DNA of 64,000 bases from assembly GCF_020400825.1 (NCBI RefSeq), contig NZ_JAINVH010000026.1, positions 1 to 64,000 on the forward strand, written 5' to 3'. The notes under the pieces are model-generated. The model did no database searches and was not told the origin of the DNA. It was given only the letters and a program-made list of their open reading frames with translations. Each line of letters starts with the position of its first letter. Position 1 is the stretch's first letter. The DNA is from Streptomyces sp. HPF1205. Lineage in GTDB: Bacteria; Actinomycetota; Actinomycetes; Streptomycetales; Streptomycetaceae. Below are positions 24,053-32,630 of the stretch, in pieces. The translations under genes and the position numbers were made by a program.

Positions 24053-24502
24053 CCGGGGCGGTGCCCCACCGGCCGGGGTCGGCCGACCTGGTCCGCCGGA
24101 CGGCGCGAGGAAGGCGCGGCAGCGGTCCCCCCGCGTCCTCGGGGGATGGACACGGAGGGGTTGCGCTGCCGCGCCGCGGGGTGGCGCCGCGCCGACTCGG
24201 CACCACCCCGGTCCGTGGGGCCGCGGGGGGACCGCCGTGGCGGGATTCGGGAGCGGACACCGGTCCGCCGGTCCGTCCCGGCCGCTCAGCGGGCCCGCGG
24301 CACAGGTACTGACGCGCCGTCACCGTACCGCCGCCTGCGCGTAGGCTCGCAACTGTTGCATTCCGTTGCACTCGGTGCCTGACACACGCAGTCCGGCGGG
24401 CGGGGTCGCCCGGCGGGCCCGGCGGCCGGGTCCGGGGCGGCACCATGGGCATGGGGGCCGGCGGCGGCACGGCGGGCCGGGCGATCAGGGGCGGGTGAAG
24501 GC
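24053..24502. promoter_or_regulatory. 450-bp control region of GAF regulator with GTTGC half-sites
   Basis: No gene is supported. GCAAC-T-GTTGC (24349-24359) is a perfect inverted repeat, and a third half-site GTTGC follows at 24365-24369, exactly 10 bp after the second, so three sites lie on one helix face. This is a likely operator for the adjacent GAF regulator, about 130-150 bp before its start. Confidence 0.45.
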
Positions 24503-25918
24503 ATGTCACATCCTTCGGGCGGGTTCGGGCGGCTGGACGCTGTGGACGTGCGTGTCTCGCCGCATCTGCTCGCGTCGGTACGGGAGGCGGCGCTGGCGGG
24601 CCGGGTGCCGCCGGAGCCGCCGCGCACGGTGATCGGCGAGTCGTGGCGCCGGTCGCTCGACCTGGGCGTCGACCCGGACACGGGCGGACACGACGGGCTG
24701 ATCAGCACCGAGGAGATCGAGCACCGCCGGCAGTCCTCCGCGCTGGGCGAGGTGCTGCCGGTGCTGCGCGACGGACTGGTCAGGATCGCCGACGCGGCCT
24801 GGCACATCATGGTGATCAGCGACGCGGAGGGCCGGCTGCTGTGGCGGGACGGCAGCGTCCCGGTGCGCAGGAGCGCCGACCGGCTGGGCTTCGCCGAGGG
24901 CGCCTCGTGGGCGGAGCACGTGGTGGGCACCAACGCGATCGGGACCGCCCTGATCACCCGTGCCCCGCTGCAGGTGCACTCGGCCGAGCACTTCGTACGC
25001 ACCCACCACGGCTGGACCTGCGCCGCCGCGCCGCTGCACGACCCGCGCGACGGGCGGCTGCTGGGCGTGGTGGACATCAGCGGGCCCGCGGCCCACGTGC
25101 ACCCGGCGGCGCTGCTGCTGGTGTCGGCGGTGGGGCGGGTCGCCGAGGGCGAGTTGCGCACCCGGCACCGGGCGGCGGTGGACCGGCTGCGGTCGATCGC
25201 GGCGCCGCTGCTGTCCCGGGTCGGCGGGCAGGCCCTGGCGGTGGACCGCAATGGCTGGACGGCGGCGGTGACCGGCATGGCGCCGCCGGACCGGGTGGCC
25301 CTGCCTGCTTCGGTACGGGCCGGTCAGACGTGGCTGCCGTCGCTGGGCATGTGCTGGCTGGAGCCGCTGCCCGGCGGCTGGCTGATACGGATGGCGGGAC
25401 CCGAGCGGCCGCCGGGCGCGAGCCGGGTGGTGCTCGACGTGAGCCGGCCGCGCAGTTGGGCGGTGACCGTGTCGGGCGCCGCCGGCAGTTGGGGCCAGCA
25501 GCTGAGCCCGCGCCACGCCGAACTGCTGTTCGTGCTGGCGGTGCACCCGGCGGGCCGCACGGCCGCGGAGCTGGCGGACGACCTGTTCGGCGACCCGAGC
25601 CGCACGGTCACGGTGCGCGCGGAGGTGTCCCGGCTGCGCCGCAACCTGGCCGGGGTCCTGGCCCACCGTCCCTACCGCTTCGCCGACGGGGTGGACGTGG
25701 AGGTCGTCCGCCCGCGCCGTCCGCGGGACCTGCTGCCACACTCGGTGGCGCCCGCGGTGCTCGCGCAGCGCGGTGACGCGGCCCGGGACGCCGGAACGGA
25801 CGCGCCCCCGCGAGGAGGCGGCGGGCCGGTACGGGAGGACCGGGCTCGGACCCCCGGGCGGCGCCCGCGCCCCGGGTCCGCCCAGGGCGGAGGACGCCGC
25901 TTCCGCGACACGCCTTAG
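24503..25918 (+). CDS. GAF-domain transcriptional regulator
   Basis: A 471-residue regulator. The N-terminus (PRTVIGESWRRSLDLGVDPD) is typical of AcoR-like GAF sensors. A GAF domain occupies about 95-215 (HIMVISDAEGRLLWRDG, FAEGASWAEHVVGTNAIGTAL, HHGWTCAAAPLHDPRDGRLLGVVDISGP). Instead of an AAA+ domain there is a C-terminal winged helix (LSPRHAELLFVLAVHPAGRTAAELADDLFGD, TVRAEVSRLRRNLAGVL) like SARP-type DNA-binding domains, then a disordered basic tail. Relatives often control aldehyde or alcohol dehydrogenases, but no such gene is adjacent. Its stop codon is part of the -10 element of the next gene. Confidence 0.82.
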   Translation: MSHPSGGFGRLDAVDVRVSPHLLASVREAALAGRVPPEPPRTVIGESWRRSLDLGVDPDTGGHDGLISTEEIEHRRQSSALGEVLPVLRDGLVRIADAAWHIMVISDAEGRLLWRDGSVPVRRSADRLGFAEGASWAEHVVGTNAIGTALITRAPLQVHSAEHFVRTHHGWTCAAAPLHDPRDGRLLGVVDISGPAAHVHPAALLLVSAVGRVAEGELRTRHRAAVDRLRSIAAPLLSRVGGQALAVDRNGWTAAVTGMAPPDRVALPASVRAGQTWLPSLGMCWLEPLPGGWLIRMAGPERPPGASRVVLDVSRPRSWAVTVSGAAGSWGQQLSPRHAELLFVLAVHPAGRTAAELADDLFGDPSRTVTVRAEVSRLRRNLAGVLAHRPYRFADGVDVEVVRPRRPRDLLPHSVAPAVLAQRGDAARDAGTDAPPRGGGGPVREDRARTPGRRPRPGSAQGGGRRFRDTP

Positions 25919-25928
25919 CCTGGACGGC

Positions 25929-26456
25929 ATGAGCACGCCCGTGACCACCTGGTACCTGGAGCAGACCGCGCCCGGCGACCTGCGCCCGGCCGCCGTACCC
26001 CCGGCGGAGGCGGGCGTGCGGATCGAGCGGGCCGAGGTGCCGTCGGCGGAGCTGGGCCGCTTCCTGTACACGGCCGTGGGCGGGGACGTGTCCTGGATCG
26101 ACCGGCTGCCGTGGCCGCCGGAGAAGTGGCAGGCGCATCTGGAGGAGCCCGGCCGCGAGCTGTGGGTGGCCTACGAGCGCGGCACCCCGGCGGGATACGC
26201 GGAGTTGGAGGGGCGCGGCGGCGGCGTGACGGAGCTCGCGTACTTCGGGCTGCTCCCGGCCTTCCGCGGCCGCGGCACAGGCGGCCACCTGCTGTCCTGC
26301 GCCGTCGCGCGGGCCTGGGACCTGGCGGCGCGGTGGCCGGGGCGGCCGCCGACCACGCGTGTGACGGTCAACACGTGCTCACTGGACGGGCCGTGGGCGC
26401 TGCGCAATTACCGGCGGCGGGGATTCCGGGTGACGCACACCACAGTGTCTCAATAA
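25929..26456 (+). CDS. GNAT-family N-acetyltransferase
   Basis: A 175-residue acetyltransferase. The acetyl-CoA loop is LLPAFRGRGTGGHLLSCAV (R/Q-x2-G-x-G/A form), after the strand VTELAYFG; the end TVNTCSLDGPWALRNYRRRGFRV is typical of GNATs that act on small molecules or N-termini. It lacks a Shine-Dalgarno site: TAGCCT at 25916-25921 ends 7 bases before ATG 25929, predicting a leaderless message. The substrate is unknown. Confidence 0.85.
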   Translation: MSTPVTTWYLEQTAPGDLRPAAVPPAEAGVRIERAEVPSAELGRFLYTAVGGDVSWIDRLPWPPEKWQAHLEEPGRELWVAYERGTPAGYAELEGRGGGVTELAYFGLLPAFRGRGTGGHLLSCAVARAWDLAARWPGRPPTTRVTVNTCSLDGPWALRNYRRRGFRVTHTTVSQ

Positions 26457-26470
26457 GCGGGATGTTCCCG

Positions 26471-26483
26471 TCCACATAGTGGA
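26471..26483. promoter_or_regulatory. small inverted repeat upstream of sulfur operon
   Basis: TCCAC-ATA-GTGGA is a perfect 5-bp inverted repeat 43 bp before the leader-peptide ATG and is a candidate operator for sulfur-responsive control. The short arms make it weak evidence. Confidence 0.35.
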
Positions 26484-26525
26484 AGCCGGTGGACTGGCCC
26501 GAGACGGCCGTGCCACGCTTTCGTC

Positions 26526-26609
26526 ATGTCGCGCACTGGAATCGCCTTGGTAGGTCGGCCGCACGTCGACTTCTGCCGCGTGTCCAGCGCCATCTGTCCG
26601 GCGAGCTGA
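26526..26609 (+). CDS. cysteine-containing leader peptide of sulfite reductase operon
   Basis: A 27-codon frame from ATG 26526 to TGA 26609, followed after 156 bases by cysI. The product carries HVDFCRVSSAIC, the arrangement (HVD..R.SSA.C) of the putative leader peptides found before sulfur genes in many actinobacteria, with two Cys codons. In mycobacteria, Cys-rich upstream peptides have been shown to mediate cysteine-responsive attenuation. Ribosome stalling at the Cys codons when cysteine is scarce would raise cysI expression. I could not find one decisive terminator or anti-SD hairpin in the following bases; a small stem (GAGCA 26697-26701 with TGCTC 26713-26717) is present. Confidence 0.75.
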   Translation: MSRTGIALVGRPHVDFCRVSSAICPAS

Positions 26610-26765
26610 CAGCGCCACCCCCCGCCACCGCCATCCCCGTCGTCGTGGATGCGCGGGAGTCCGCCCGCCGTCCGCCTGCGTGGCCCCGCCTGCCGTGAGC
26701 AGGGCGCGAGCGTGCTCCTGTGCCCGTATCGACCGTATTCGAGCCTGCCAGAAGGACGCATCGCC

Positions 26766-28490
26766 ATGGCTTCCAGCCCCGACTCCCCGACGCCCCCGGC
26801 CGGGAGCACCGCAAAGGCGGCCGCGGCCGCGCGCCGCAAGACCGGGCGCCACCGCGGCGAAGGACAGTGGGCGATGGGGCACTTCACCCCGCTCAACGGC
26901 AACGAGCAGACCAAGAAGGACGACGACGGTCTCAATGTGCGGACACGCATTGAGACGATCTACGCCCAGCGGGGCTTCGACTCCATCGACGGCGCCGACC
27001 TGCGCGGCCGGATGCGCTGGTGGGGGCTCTACACCCAGCGCCGCCCCGGGATCGACGGCGGCCGCACGGCTGTCCTGGAGCCGGAGGAGCTGGACGACAC
27101 CTTCTTCATGATGCGGGTGCGCGTCGACGGCGGCCGGCTGACGGTGGCCCAGCTGCGCGTCATCGGCGAGGTCTCCCAGGAGTTCGCCCGCGGCACCGCC
27201 GACATCACCGACCGGCAGAACATCCAGCTGCACTGGATCCGGATCGAGGACGTGCCGGAGATCTGGCGCCGGCTGGAGGCGGTGGGGCTGTCCACCACCG
27301 AGGCGTGCGGCGACGTGCCGCGCGTGATCATCGGTTCGCCGGTGGCCGGCGTCGCCGAGGACGAGATCATCGACGGCACCTCGGCGATCGAGGAGATCCA
27401 CTCCCGCTACATCGGCAGCAAGGAGTTCTCCAACCTGCCGCGCAAGTTCAAGACCGCGATCTCCGGCTCCCCGCTGCTGGACGTCGTCCACGAGATCAAC
27501 GACATCGCGTTCGTCGGCGTCGAACACCCCGAGCACGGCCCCGGTTTCGACCTGTGGGTCGGCGGCGGCCTGTCCACCAACCCGCGGCTGGGCGTGCGGC
27601 TGGGCGCGTGGGTGCCGCTGGCCGAGGTGCCCGAGGTGTGGGCGGGGGTCACCGGCATCTTCCGCGACTACGGCTACCGGCGGCTGCGGTCCCGGGCGCG
27701 GCTGAAGTTCCTCGTCGCCGACTGGGGCGCGGAGAAGTTCCGCCAGGTGCTCCAGGACGAGTACCTGCGGCGCCCCCTGGTCGACGGCCCGGCGCCCGAG
27801 CAGCCGGCCGGCGGCTGGCGGGACCACCTCGGGGTGCACCGGCAGAAGGACGGCCGCTTCTACGTGGGCTTCGCCCCGCGCGTGGGCCGCGTCGACGGCG
27901 CCACCCTGACGAAGATCGCCGAGATCACCGCCGCCCACGGCTCGGACCGGCTGCGCACCACGGTGGACCAGAAGCTGATCGCGCTCGACGTCGAGGAGGA
28001 CCGGGTCGACTCGCTGATCGCGGCCCTGGAGGCGCTGGACCTGCAGGTCAGGCCGTCGGCGTTCCGGCGCGGTGTCATGGCGTGCACCGGCATCGAGTTC
28101 TGCAAGCTGGCCATCGTGGAGACCAAGGCGCGCGGCGCGTCGCTCATCGACGAACTGGAGCGCAGGCTCCCGGAGTTCGACGTGCCGATCTCGATCAACC
28201 TCAACGGCTGCCCCAACTCCTGCGCGCGCATCCAGGTGGCGGACATCGGGCTGAAGGGCCAGCTCGTCACCGGGCCCGACGGCGAGCAGGTCGAGGGCTA
28301 CCAGGTGCACCTGGGCGGCGGCCTCGGCCTCGACTCGGGCTTCGGCCGCAAGGTGCGCGGCCTGAAGGTCACCGCCGCCGAACTGCCGGACTACGTCGAG
28401 CGGGTGCTCACCCGCTTCCAGGCCGAGCGCGCCGAGGGCGAACGGTTCGCCCAGTGGGCGGCGCGCGCCTCCGAGGAGGCGCTGTCGTGA
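26766..28490 (+). CDS. cysI: ferredoxin-dependent sulfite reductase
   Basis: A 574-residue siroheme/4Fe-4S enzyme that reduces sulfite to sulfide with six electrons. The cluster and siroheme ligands are complete: C-x5-C in ACTGIEFCK and C-x3-C in NGCPNSCAR. The repeated half-domains carry TDRQNIQLHWI and HLGVHRQKDGRFYVGF. A Tyr in WGLYTQR and a Cys in TEACGDVPR correspond to the pair cross-linked in mycobacterial SirA, which favours sulfite over nitrite. There is no flavoprotein CysJ, so ferredoxin is the expected donor. It is the first structural gene after the leader peptide; its stop overlaps the next start. Confidence 0.93.
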   Translation: MASSPDSPTPPAGSTAKAAAAARRKTGRHRGEGQWAMGHFTPLNGNEQTKKDDDGLNVRTRIETIYAQRGFDSIDGADLRGRMRWWGLYTQRRPGIDGGRTAVLEPEELDDTFFMMRVRVDGGRLTVAQLRVIGEVSQEFARGTADITDRQNIQLHWIRIEDVPEIWRRLEAVGLSTTEACGDVPRVIIGSPVAGVAEDEIIDGTSAIEEIHSRYIGSKEFSNLPRKFKTAISGSPLLDVVHEINDIAFVGVEHPEHGPGFDLWVGGGLSTNPRLGVRLGAWVPLAEVPEVWAGVTGIFRDYGYRRLRSRARLKFLVADWGAEKFRQVLQDEYLRRPLVDGPAPEQPAGGWRDHLGVHRQKDGRFYVGFAPRVGRVDGATLTKIAEITAAHGSDRLRTTVDQKLIALDVEEDRVDSLIAALEALDLQVRPSAFRRGVMACTGIEFCKLAIVETKARGASLIDELERRLPEFDVPISINLNGCPNSCARIQVADIGLKGQLVTGPDGEQVEGYQVHLGGGLGLDSGFGRKVRGLKVTAAELPDYVERVLTRFQAERAEGERFAQWAARASEEALS

Positions 28491-28666
28491 CCGAGCGCGC
28501 CGCGCCGTTCCACTGCCCCTACTGCGGGGACGAGGACCTGCGGCCCTCCGAGGAGGGCCACGGGGCCTGGGAATGCCGGGCCTGCAACCGCGCATTCCAG
28601 CTGAAGTTCCTCGGGCTGCTGGCCAGGGGCCCGCGAGCCGAATCCCCGCGTGGAGGCGCTTCATGA
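28487..28666 (+). CDS. small zinc-ribbon protein in sulfur operon
   Basis: A 59-residue protein from GTG 28487, overlapping the cysI stop (GTGA) and ending on the cysH start (ATGA). It contains C-P-Y-C and C-R-A-C pairs (FHCPYCGDE..., WECRACNRAFQLKFLG), a zinc ribbon or rubredoxin-like knuckle. Position between cysI and cysH is conserved in Streptomyces as far as I recall. It may help assemble or feed electrons to sulfite or APS reductase; this is inference from location only. Confidence 0.8.
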   Translation: MTERAAPFHCPYCGDEDLRPSEEGHGAWECRACNRAFQLKFLGLLARGPRAESPRGGAS

Positions 28667-29409
28667 GCACCGCACAGCACACATCCGACGACGCACGGCG
28701 GAACCGGCCGGCCCCGCGGCACACCCCCGAGGAGCTGCGGGAGCTGGCCGAGCGGGCCGGGCGCGACCTGGAGGACGCCGACGCGCTCGACATCCTGCGC
28801 TGGGCCGCCGGCACCTTCGGCGGCCGGTTCTGCGTGACCTCCTCCATGGAGGACGCCGTCGTCGCCCACCTCGCCTCGCGCGCGATGCCCGGCGTCGACG
28901 TGGTGTTCCTCGACACCGGCTACCACTTCCCCGAGACGATCGGCACCCGCGACGCGGTGGCCGCCGTGATGGACGTCAACCTCATCACGCTCACCCCGAA
29001 GCAGTCCGTCGCCGAGCAGGACGCCCAGTACGGCCCGAAGCTGCACGACCGCGACCCCGACCTGTGCTGCGCGCTGCGCAAGGTCGCCCCGCTGGAGGAG
29101 GGCCTGCGCGGGTACGACGCCTGGGCGACCGGGCTGCGCCGCGACGAGTCCCCGACCCGCGCCGGCACCCCGGTGGTCGGCTGGGACGCCCGGCGGCAGA
29201 AGGTCAAGGTCGCCCCGATCGCCCGCTGGACGCAAGCCGACGTGGAGGCCTACGTCGCCGAGCACGGCGTGCTGACCAACCCGCTGCTGATGGACGGCTA
29301 CGCCTCCATCGGCTGCGCGCCGTGCACCCGCCGGGTGCTGGAGGGCGAGGACCCCAGGGCCGGCCGCTGGGCGGGGTCGGCCAAGACCGAGTGCGGGATC
29401 CACCAGTGA
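28663..29409 (+). CDS. cysH: APS/PAPS reductase
   Basis: A 248-residue thioredoxin-linked reductase that turns adenylylsulfate into sulfite and AMP. The nucleotide-binding part shows VTSSMEDAVVAHLA and VVFLDTGYHFPET. The 4Fe-4S cysteines that mark APS-specific enzymes are all present: CC in DLCCALRKVAP and C-x2-C in GCAPCTRRV. The C-terminal catalytic motif is ECGIH. Because cysC is also present, the cell may still make PAPS for other sulfations while reduction runs from APS. Start ATG 28663 overlaps the upstream stop. Confidence 0.94.
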   Translation: MSTAQHTSDDARRNRPAPRHTPEELRELAERAGRDLEDADALDILRWAAGTFGGRFCVTSSMEDAVVAHLASRAMPGVDVVFLDTGYHFPETIGTRDAVAAVMDVNLITLTPKQSVAEQDAQYGPKLHDRDPDLCCALRKVAPLEEGLRGYDAWATGLRRDESPTRAGTPVVGWDARRQKVKVAPIARWTQADVEAYVAEHGVLTNPLLMDGYASIGCAPCTRRVLEGEDPRAGRWAGSAKTECGIHQ

Positions 29410-29993
29410 CGGCGATCCAGCCGGCGCCCGTGCCGGCCGACCAGGAGCGGGAGACGACGACCGGGGCCACCGTATGGCTCACCGGCCTGCCGAGCGCGGG
29501 CAAGACCACCATCGCGTACGCGCTCGCCGAGCGGCTGCGGGCCGGCGGCCACCGGACCGAGGTCCTCGACGGCGACGAGATCCGCGAGTTCCTGTCCGCC
29601 GGGCTGGGCTTCTCCCGCGAGGACCGGCACACCAACGTGCAGCGGATCGGCTTCGTCGCCGAACTGCTCGCCTCGCACGGCGTGCTGGTGCTGGTCCCGG
29701 TGATCGCGCCGTACGCCGACAGCCGCGAGGCGGTACGCAAGCGCCACCAGGCCAACGGCACCGGTTACGTGGAGGTCCACGTGGCCACCCCGGTGGACGT
29801 CTGCGCGGTCCGCGACGTCAAGGGGCTGTACGCCAAGCAGGCGGCAGGCGAGCTGACCGGCCTGACCGGGGTGGACGACCCGTACGAGGTTCCGCTGCAC
29901 CCGGACTTGCGGATCGAGACGCAGGGGCACACCGTCGAGGAGTCCGCCGCGGCCGTACACGCGCTGCTGGCCGAAAGGGGTCTGACGACATGA
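29406..29993 (+). CDS. cysC: adenylylsulfate kinase
   Basis: A 195-residue kinase that phosphorylates APS to PAPS. P-loop GLPSAGKTT, substrate loop FSREDRHTNVQRIGFV, and the lid region RDVKGLYAKQAAGELTGLTGVDDPYE are as in the family. GTG 29406 overlaps the cysH stop (GTGA), and its own stop overlaps the cysD ATG, so translation is coupled through the operon. Confidence 0.94.
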   Translation: MTAIQPAPVPADQERETTTGATVWLTGLPSAGKTTIAYALAERLRAGGHRTEVLDGDEIREFLSAGLGFSREDRHTNVQRIGFVAELLASHGVLVLVPVIAPYADSREAVRKRHQANGTGYVEVHVATPVDVCAVRDVKGLYAKQAAGELTGLTGVDDPYEVPLHPDLRIETQGHTVEESAAAVHALLAERGLTT

Positions 29994-30925
29994 CGACGAC
30001 CGTCACGCACGGCGAGGCGACCGACAGCCCGTACGCGCTGACCCACCTGGACGCGCTGGAGTCCGAGGCGGTGCACATCTTCCGCGAGGTGGCGGGCGAG
30101 TTCGAGCGGCCGGTGATCCTGTTCTCCGGCGGCAAGGACTCGATCGTCATGCTGCACCTGGCGCTGAAGGCGTTCGCGCCGGCGCCGGTGCCGTTCTCGC
30201 TGCTGCACGTGGACACCGGGCACAACTTCCCCGAGGTGCTCGGGTTCCGGGACCGTACGGTGGCCGAGCACGGCTTGCGGCTGCACGTGGCGAAGGTGCA
30301 GGACTACATCGACGACGGGCGGCTGCGCGAGCGGCCGGACGGCACCCGCAACCCGCTGCAGACCGTGCCGCTGACCGACGCGATCCGCGAGCACCGCTTC
30401 GACGCCGTCTTCGGCGGCGGCCGGCGCGACGAGGAGAAGGCCCGGGCCAAGGAGCGGGTGTTCAGCCTGCGCGACGAGTTCTCGCAGTGGGACCCGCGCC
30501 GGCAGCGCCCCGAGCTGTGGCAGCTCTACAACGGCCGGCACGCGCCGGGTGAGCACGTGCGGGTCTTCCCGCTGTCGAACTGGACCGAGCTGGACGTGTG
30601 GCAGTACATCGCCCGGGAGTCGATCGCGCTGCCGGAGATCTACTTCGCGCACGAGCGCGAGGTGTTCAACCGCGGCGGCATGTGGCTGACCGCGGGCGAG
30701 TGGGGCGGGGCCAGGGACGGCGAGCCGGTGGAGACGCGGATGGTGCGCTACCGCACGGTCGGCGACATGTCCTGCACCGGCGCGGTCGACTCCGACGCCA
30801 CCACGCTCGACGCGGTGATCGCCGAGATCGCCGCCTCCCGGCTCACCGAGCGGGGCGCGACCCGGGCCGACGACAAGCTGTCGGAGGCCGCGATGGAGGA
30901 CCGCAAGCGCGAGGGGTACTTCTAA
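29990..30925 (+). CDS. cysD: sulfate adenylyltransferase small subunit
   Basis: A 311-residue ATP-PPase subunit. The PP-loop is FSGGKDSIVML; LLHVDTGHNFPEVL, FGGGRRDEEKARAKER and PLSNWTELDVWQYI follow in family order, and it ends in the typical MEDRKREGYF. With CysN it makes APS from sulfate and ATP, the first step of assimilation, driven by GTP hydrolysis. The stop is one base pair short of overlapping the cysN start region (2-base gap). Confidence 0.95.
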   Translation: MTTTVTHGEATDSPYALTHLDALESEAVHIFREVAGEFERPVILFSGGKDSIVMLHLALKAFAPAPVPFSLLHVDTGHNFPEVLGFRDRTVAEHGLRLHVAKVQDYIDDGRLRERPDGTRNPLQTVPLTDAIREHRFDAVFGGGRRDEEKARAKERVFSLRDEFSQWDPRRQRPELWQLYNGRHAPGEHVRVFPLSNWTELDVWQYIARESIALPEIYFAHEREVFNRGGMWLTAGEWGGARDGEPVETRMVRYRTVGDMSCTGAVDSDATTLDAVIAEIAASRLTERGATRADDKLSEAAMEDRKREGYF

Positions 30926-30927
30926 CC

Positions 30928-32286
30928 ATGACGAGCACCACCGGGCACGGCCCGCTGACCGCCGAGCAGTTGTCGGCGACCACCCTGCTGCGCTTCGCCA
31001 CCGCCGGTTCGGTGGACGACGGCAAGTCCACCCTGGTCGGCCGGCTGCTGCACGATTCCAAGTCGGTGCTGGCCGACCAGTTGGAGGCGGTCGAGCGGGC
31101 CTCGCTCAACCGCGGCCAGGAGGCTCCCGACCTGGCGCTGCTCACGGACGGTCTGCGGGCCGAGCGCGAGCAGGGCATCACCATCGACGTGGCCTACCGC
31201 TACTTCGCCACTCCCCGGCGCCGGTTCATCCTGGCCGACACGCCGGGCCACGTGCAGTACACCCGCAACATGGTGACCGGCGCCTCGACCGCCCAGCTCG
31301 CCGTGGTGCTGGTGGACGCGCGCAACGGCGTGGTCGAGCAGACCCGCAGGCACGCCGCGGTCGCCGCGCTGCTGCGGGTGCCGCACGTGGTGCTGGCGGT
31401 CAACAAGATGGACCTGGTGGGCTACGCGGAGCCGGTGTTCGCCGCCATCGCCGAGGAGTTCACCTCGTACGCGGCCTCGCTGGGCGTCCCCGACGTGACC
31501 GCGATCCCGATCTCGGCGCTGGCCGGCGACAACGTGGTGGAGCCGTCCGCGCACATGGACTGGTACGGCGGCCCGACCGTGCTGGAGCACCTGGAGACCG
31601 TGCCGGTCAGCCACGACCTGACCGGATGCCCGGCGCGCTTCCCCGTGCAGTACGTGATCCGTCCGCAGACCCCCGAGTACCCGGACTACCGCGGTTACGC
31701 CGGGCAGGTGGCCTCCGGGATGCTGCGGGTCGGCGACCAGGTGACCGTCCTCCCGTCCGGCAGGACGACCACCATCTCGGGCATCGACGCGCTGGGCCGC
31801 GGCGTGGACACCGCGTGGGCGCCGCAGTCGGTGACGGTGCTGCTCGCCGACGACCTCGACGTCTCGCGCGGCGACCTGATCGCGCCCACCGCGACCGCGC
31901 CGGCCGTGACCCAGGACATCACCGCCACCGTGTGCCACCTGCACGAGCGGCCGCTGCGCATCGGCGAGCGGGTCCTGCTCAAGCACGCGACCCGCACGGT
32001 GAAGGCCCTGGTCAAGGCCATTCCCTACCGGATCGACCTCTCCCACGGCCTCGCGCACGAGAACGAGCCGGCCGCCCTGGAGGTCAACGACATCGGCGCG
32101 GTGGTGCTGCGCACGGCCGAGCCGCTGCCCATGGACTCCTACGCCGTCTCGCGGCTGACCGGGTCGTTCCTGCTGATCGACCCGGCGGACGGCACCACGC
32201 TCACCGCGGGCATGGCGGGCGAGCCCTTCGCCGCCGCCCCGGACGGCGAGGCCGCCGAGGCCGCCGACGAGGGATGGGACTTCTGA
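30928..32286 (+). CDS. cysN: sulfate adenylyltransferase large subunit (GTPase)
   Basis: A 452-residue EF-Tu-like GTPase. G1 GSVDDGKSTL, G2/switch region EREQGITIDVAYRYF, G3 ADTPGHVQY and G4 NKMD are intact; beta-barrel domains 2 and 3 follow. There is no fused CysC domain, consistent with the separate cysC gene. It partners CysD. The C-terminus is acidic (EAAEAADEGWDF). Confidence 0.95.
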   Translation: MTSTTGHGPLTAEQLSATTLLRFATAGSVDDGKSTLVGRLLHDSKSVLADQLEAVERASLNRGQEAPDLALLTDGLRAEREQGITIDVAYRYFATPRRRFILADTPGHVQYTRNMVTGASTAQLAVVLVDARNGVVEQTRRHAAVAALLRVPHVVLAVNKMDLVGYAEPVFAAIAEEFTSYAASLGVPDVTAIPISALAGDNVVEPSAHMDWYGGPTVLEHLETVPVSHDLTGCPARFPVQYVIRPQTPEYPDYRGYAGQVASGMLRVGDQVTVLPSGRTTTISGIDALGRGVDTAWAPQSVTVLLADDLDVSRGDLIAPTATAPAVTQDITATVCHLHERPLRIGERVLLKHATRTVKALVKAIPYRIDLSHGLAHENEPAALEVNDIGAVVLRTAEPLPMDSYAVSRLTGSFLLIDPADGTTLTAGMAGEPFAAAPDGEAAEAADEGWDF

Positions 32287-32288
32287 CG

Positions 32289-32456
32289 ATGCATCAGGAC
32301 GGGGGCGGGTCCGGCGGGCTGCCCCGGCGGCCCGGGACCTGGACGGCGGCCCGGATGGCCAGGGAGGCGTTCTCCGGCTTCGCGAAGGAGGGCGGCCGCA
32401 TCGGCAGCGGCTCGCTCGGCTCGGGCACGGGCGGGGTCGCGCGATGTGCGCGCTGA
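32289..32456 (+). CDS. possible 55-codon gene between cysN and ABC importer
   Basis: ATG 32289 lies 2 bases after the cysN stop and the frame runs 55 codons. The product is Gly/Arg/Ser-rich without a recognisable fold. Coupled position is the only support; it may be a non-coding extension. The remaining gap to 32631 shows nothing else I can name. Confidence 0.3.
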   Translation: MHQDGGGSGGLPRRPGTWTAARMAREAFSGFAKEGGRIGSGSLGSGTGGVARCAR

Positions 32457-32630
32457 CGCCGCGCGCGGCGGCCGGTAGGCCCGCCGCGACCGCCGCCGTC
32501 CGCGCGCACCGCACCGCCGTACGCGCCCTGCCGTACCGCGACCGCCATCGAAGACCTGACGCTCCTCCGGCCGCGCCCCAGCCGCCTGGCTGACCGCGCG
32601 AGACGCCGGGCCCCACGAGAGGACACCCAC

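Noticed and set aside
26766-28490. Assimilatory nitrite reductase
   Set aside because: Operon partners are cysH, cysC, cysD and cysN, and the Tyr/Cys pair fits SirA-type sulfite reductases.
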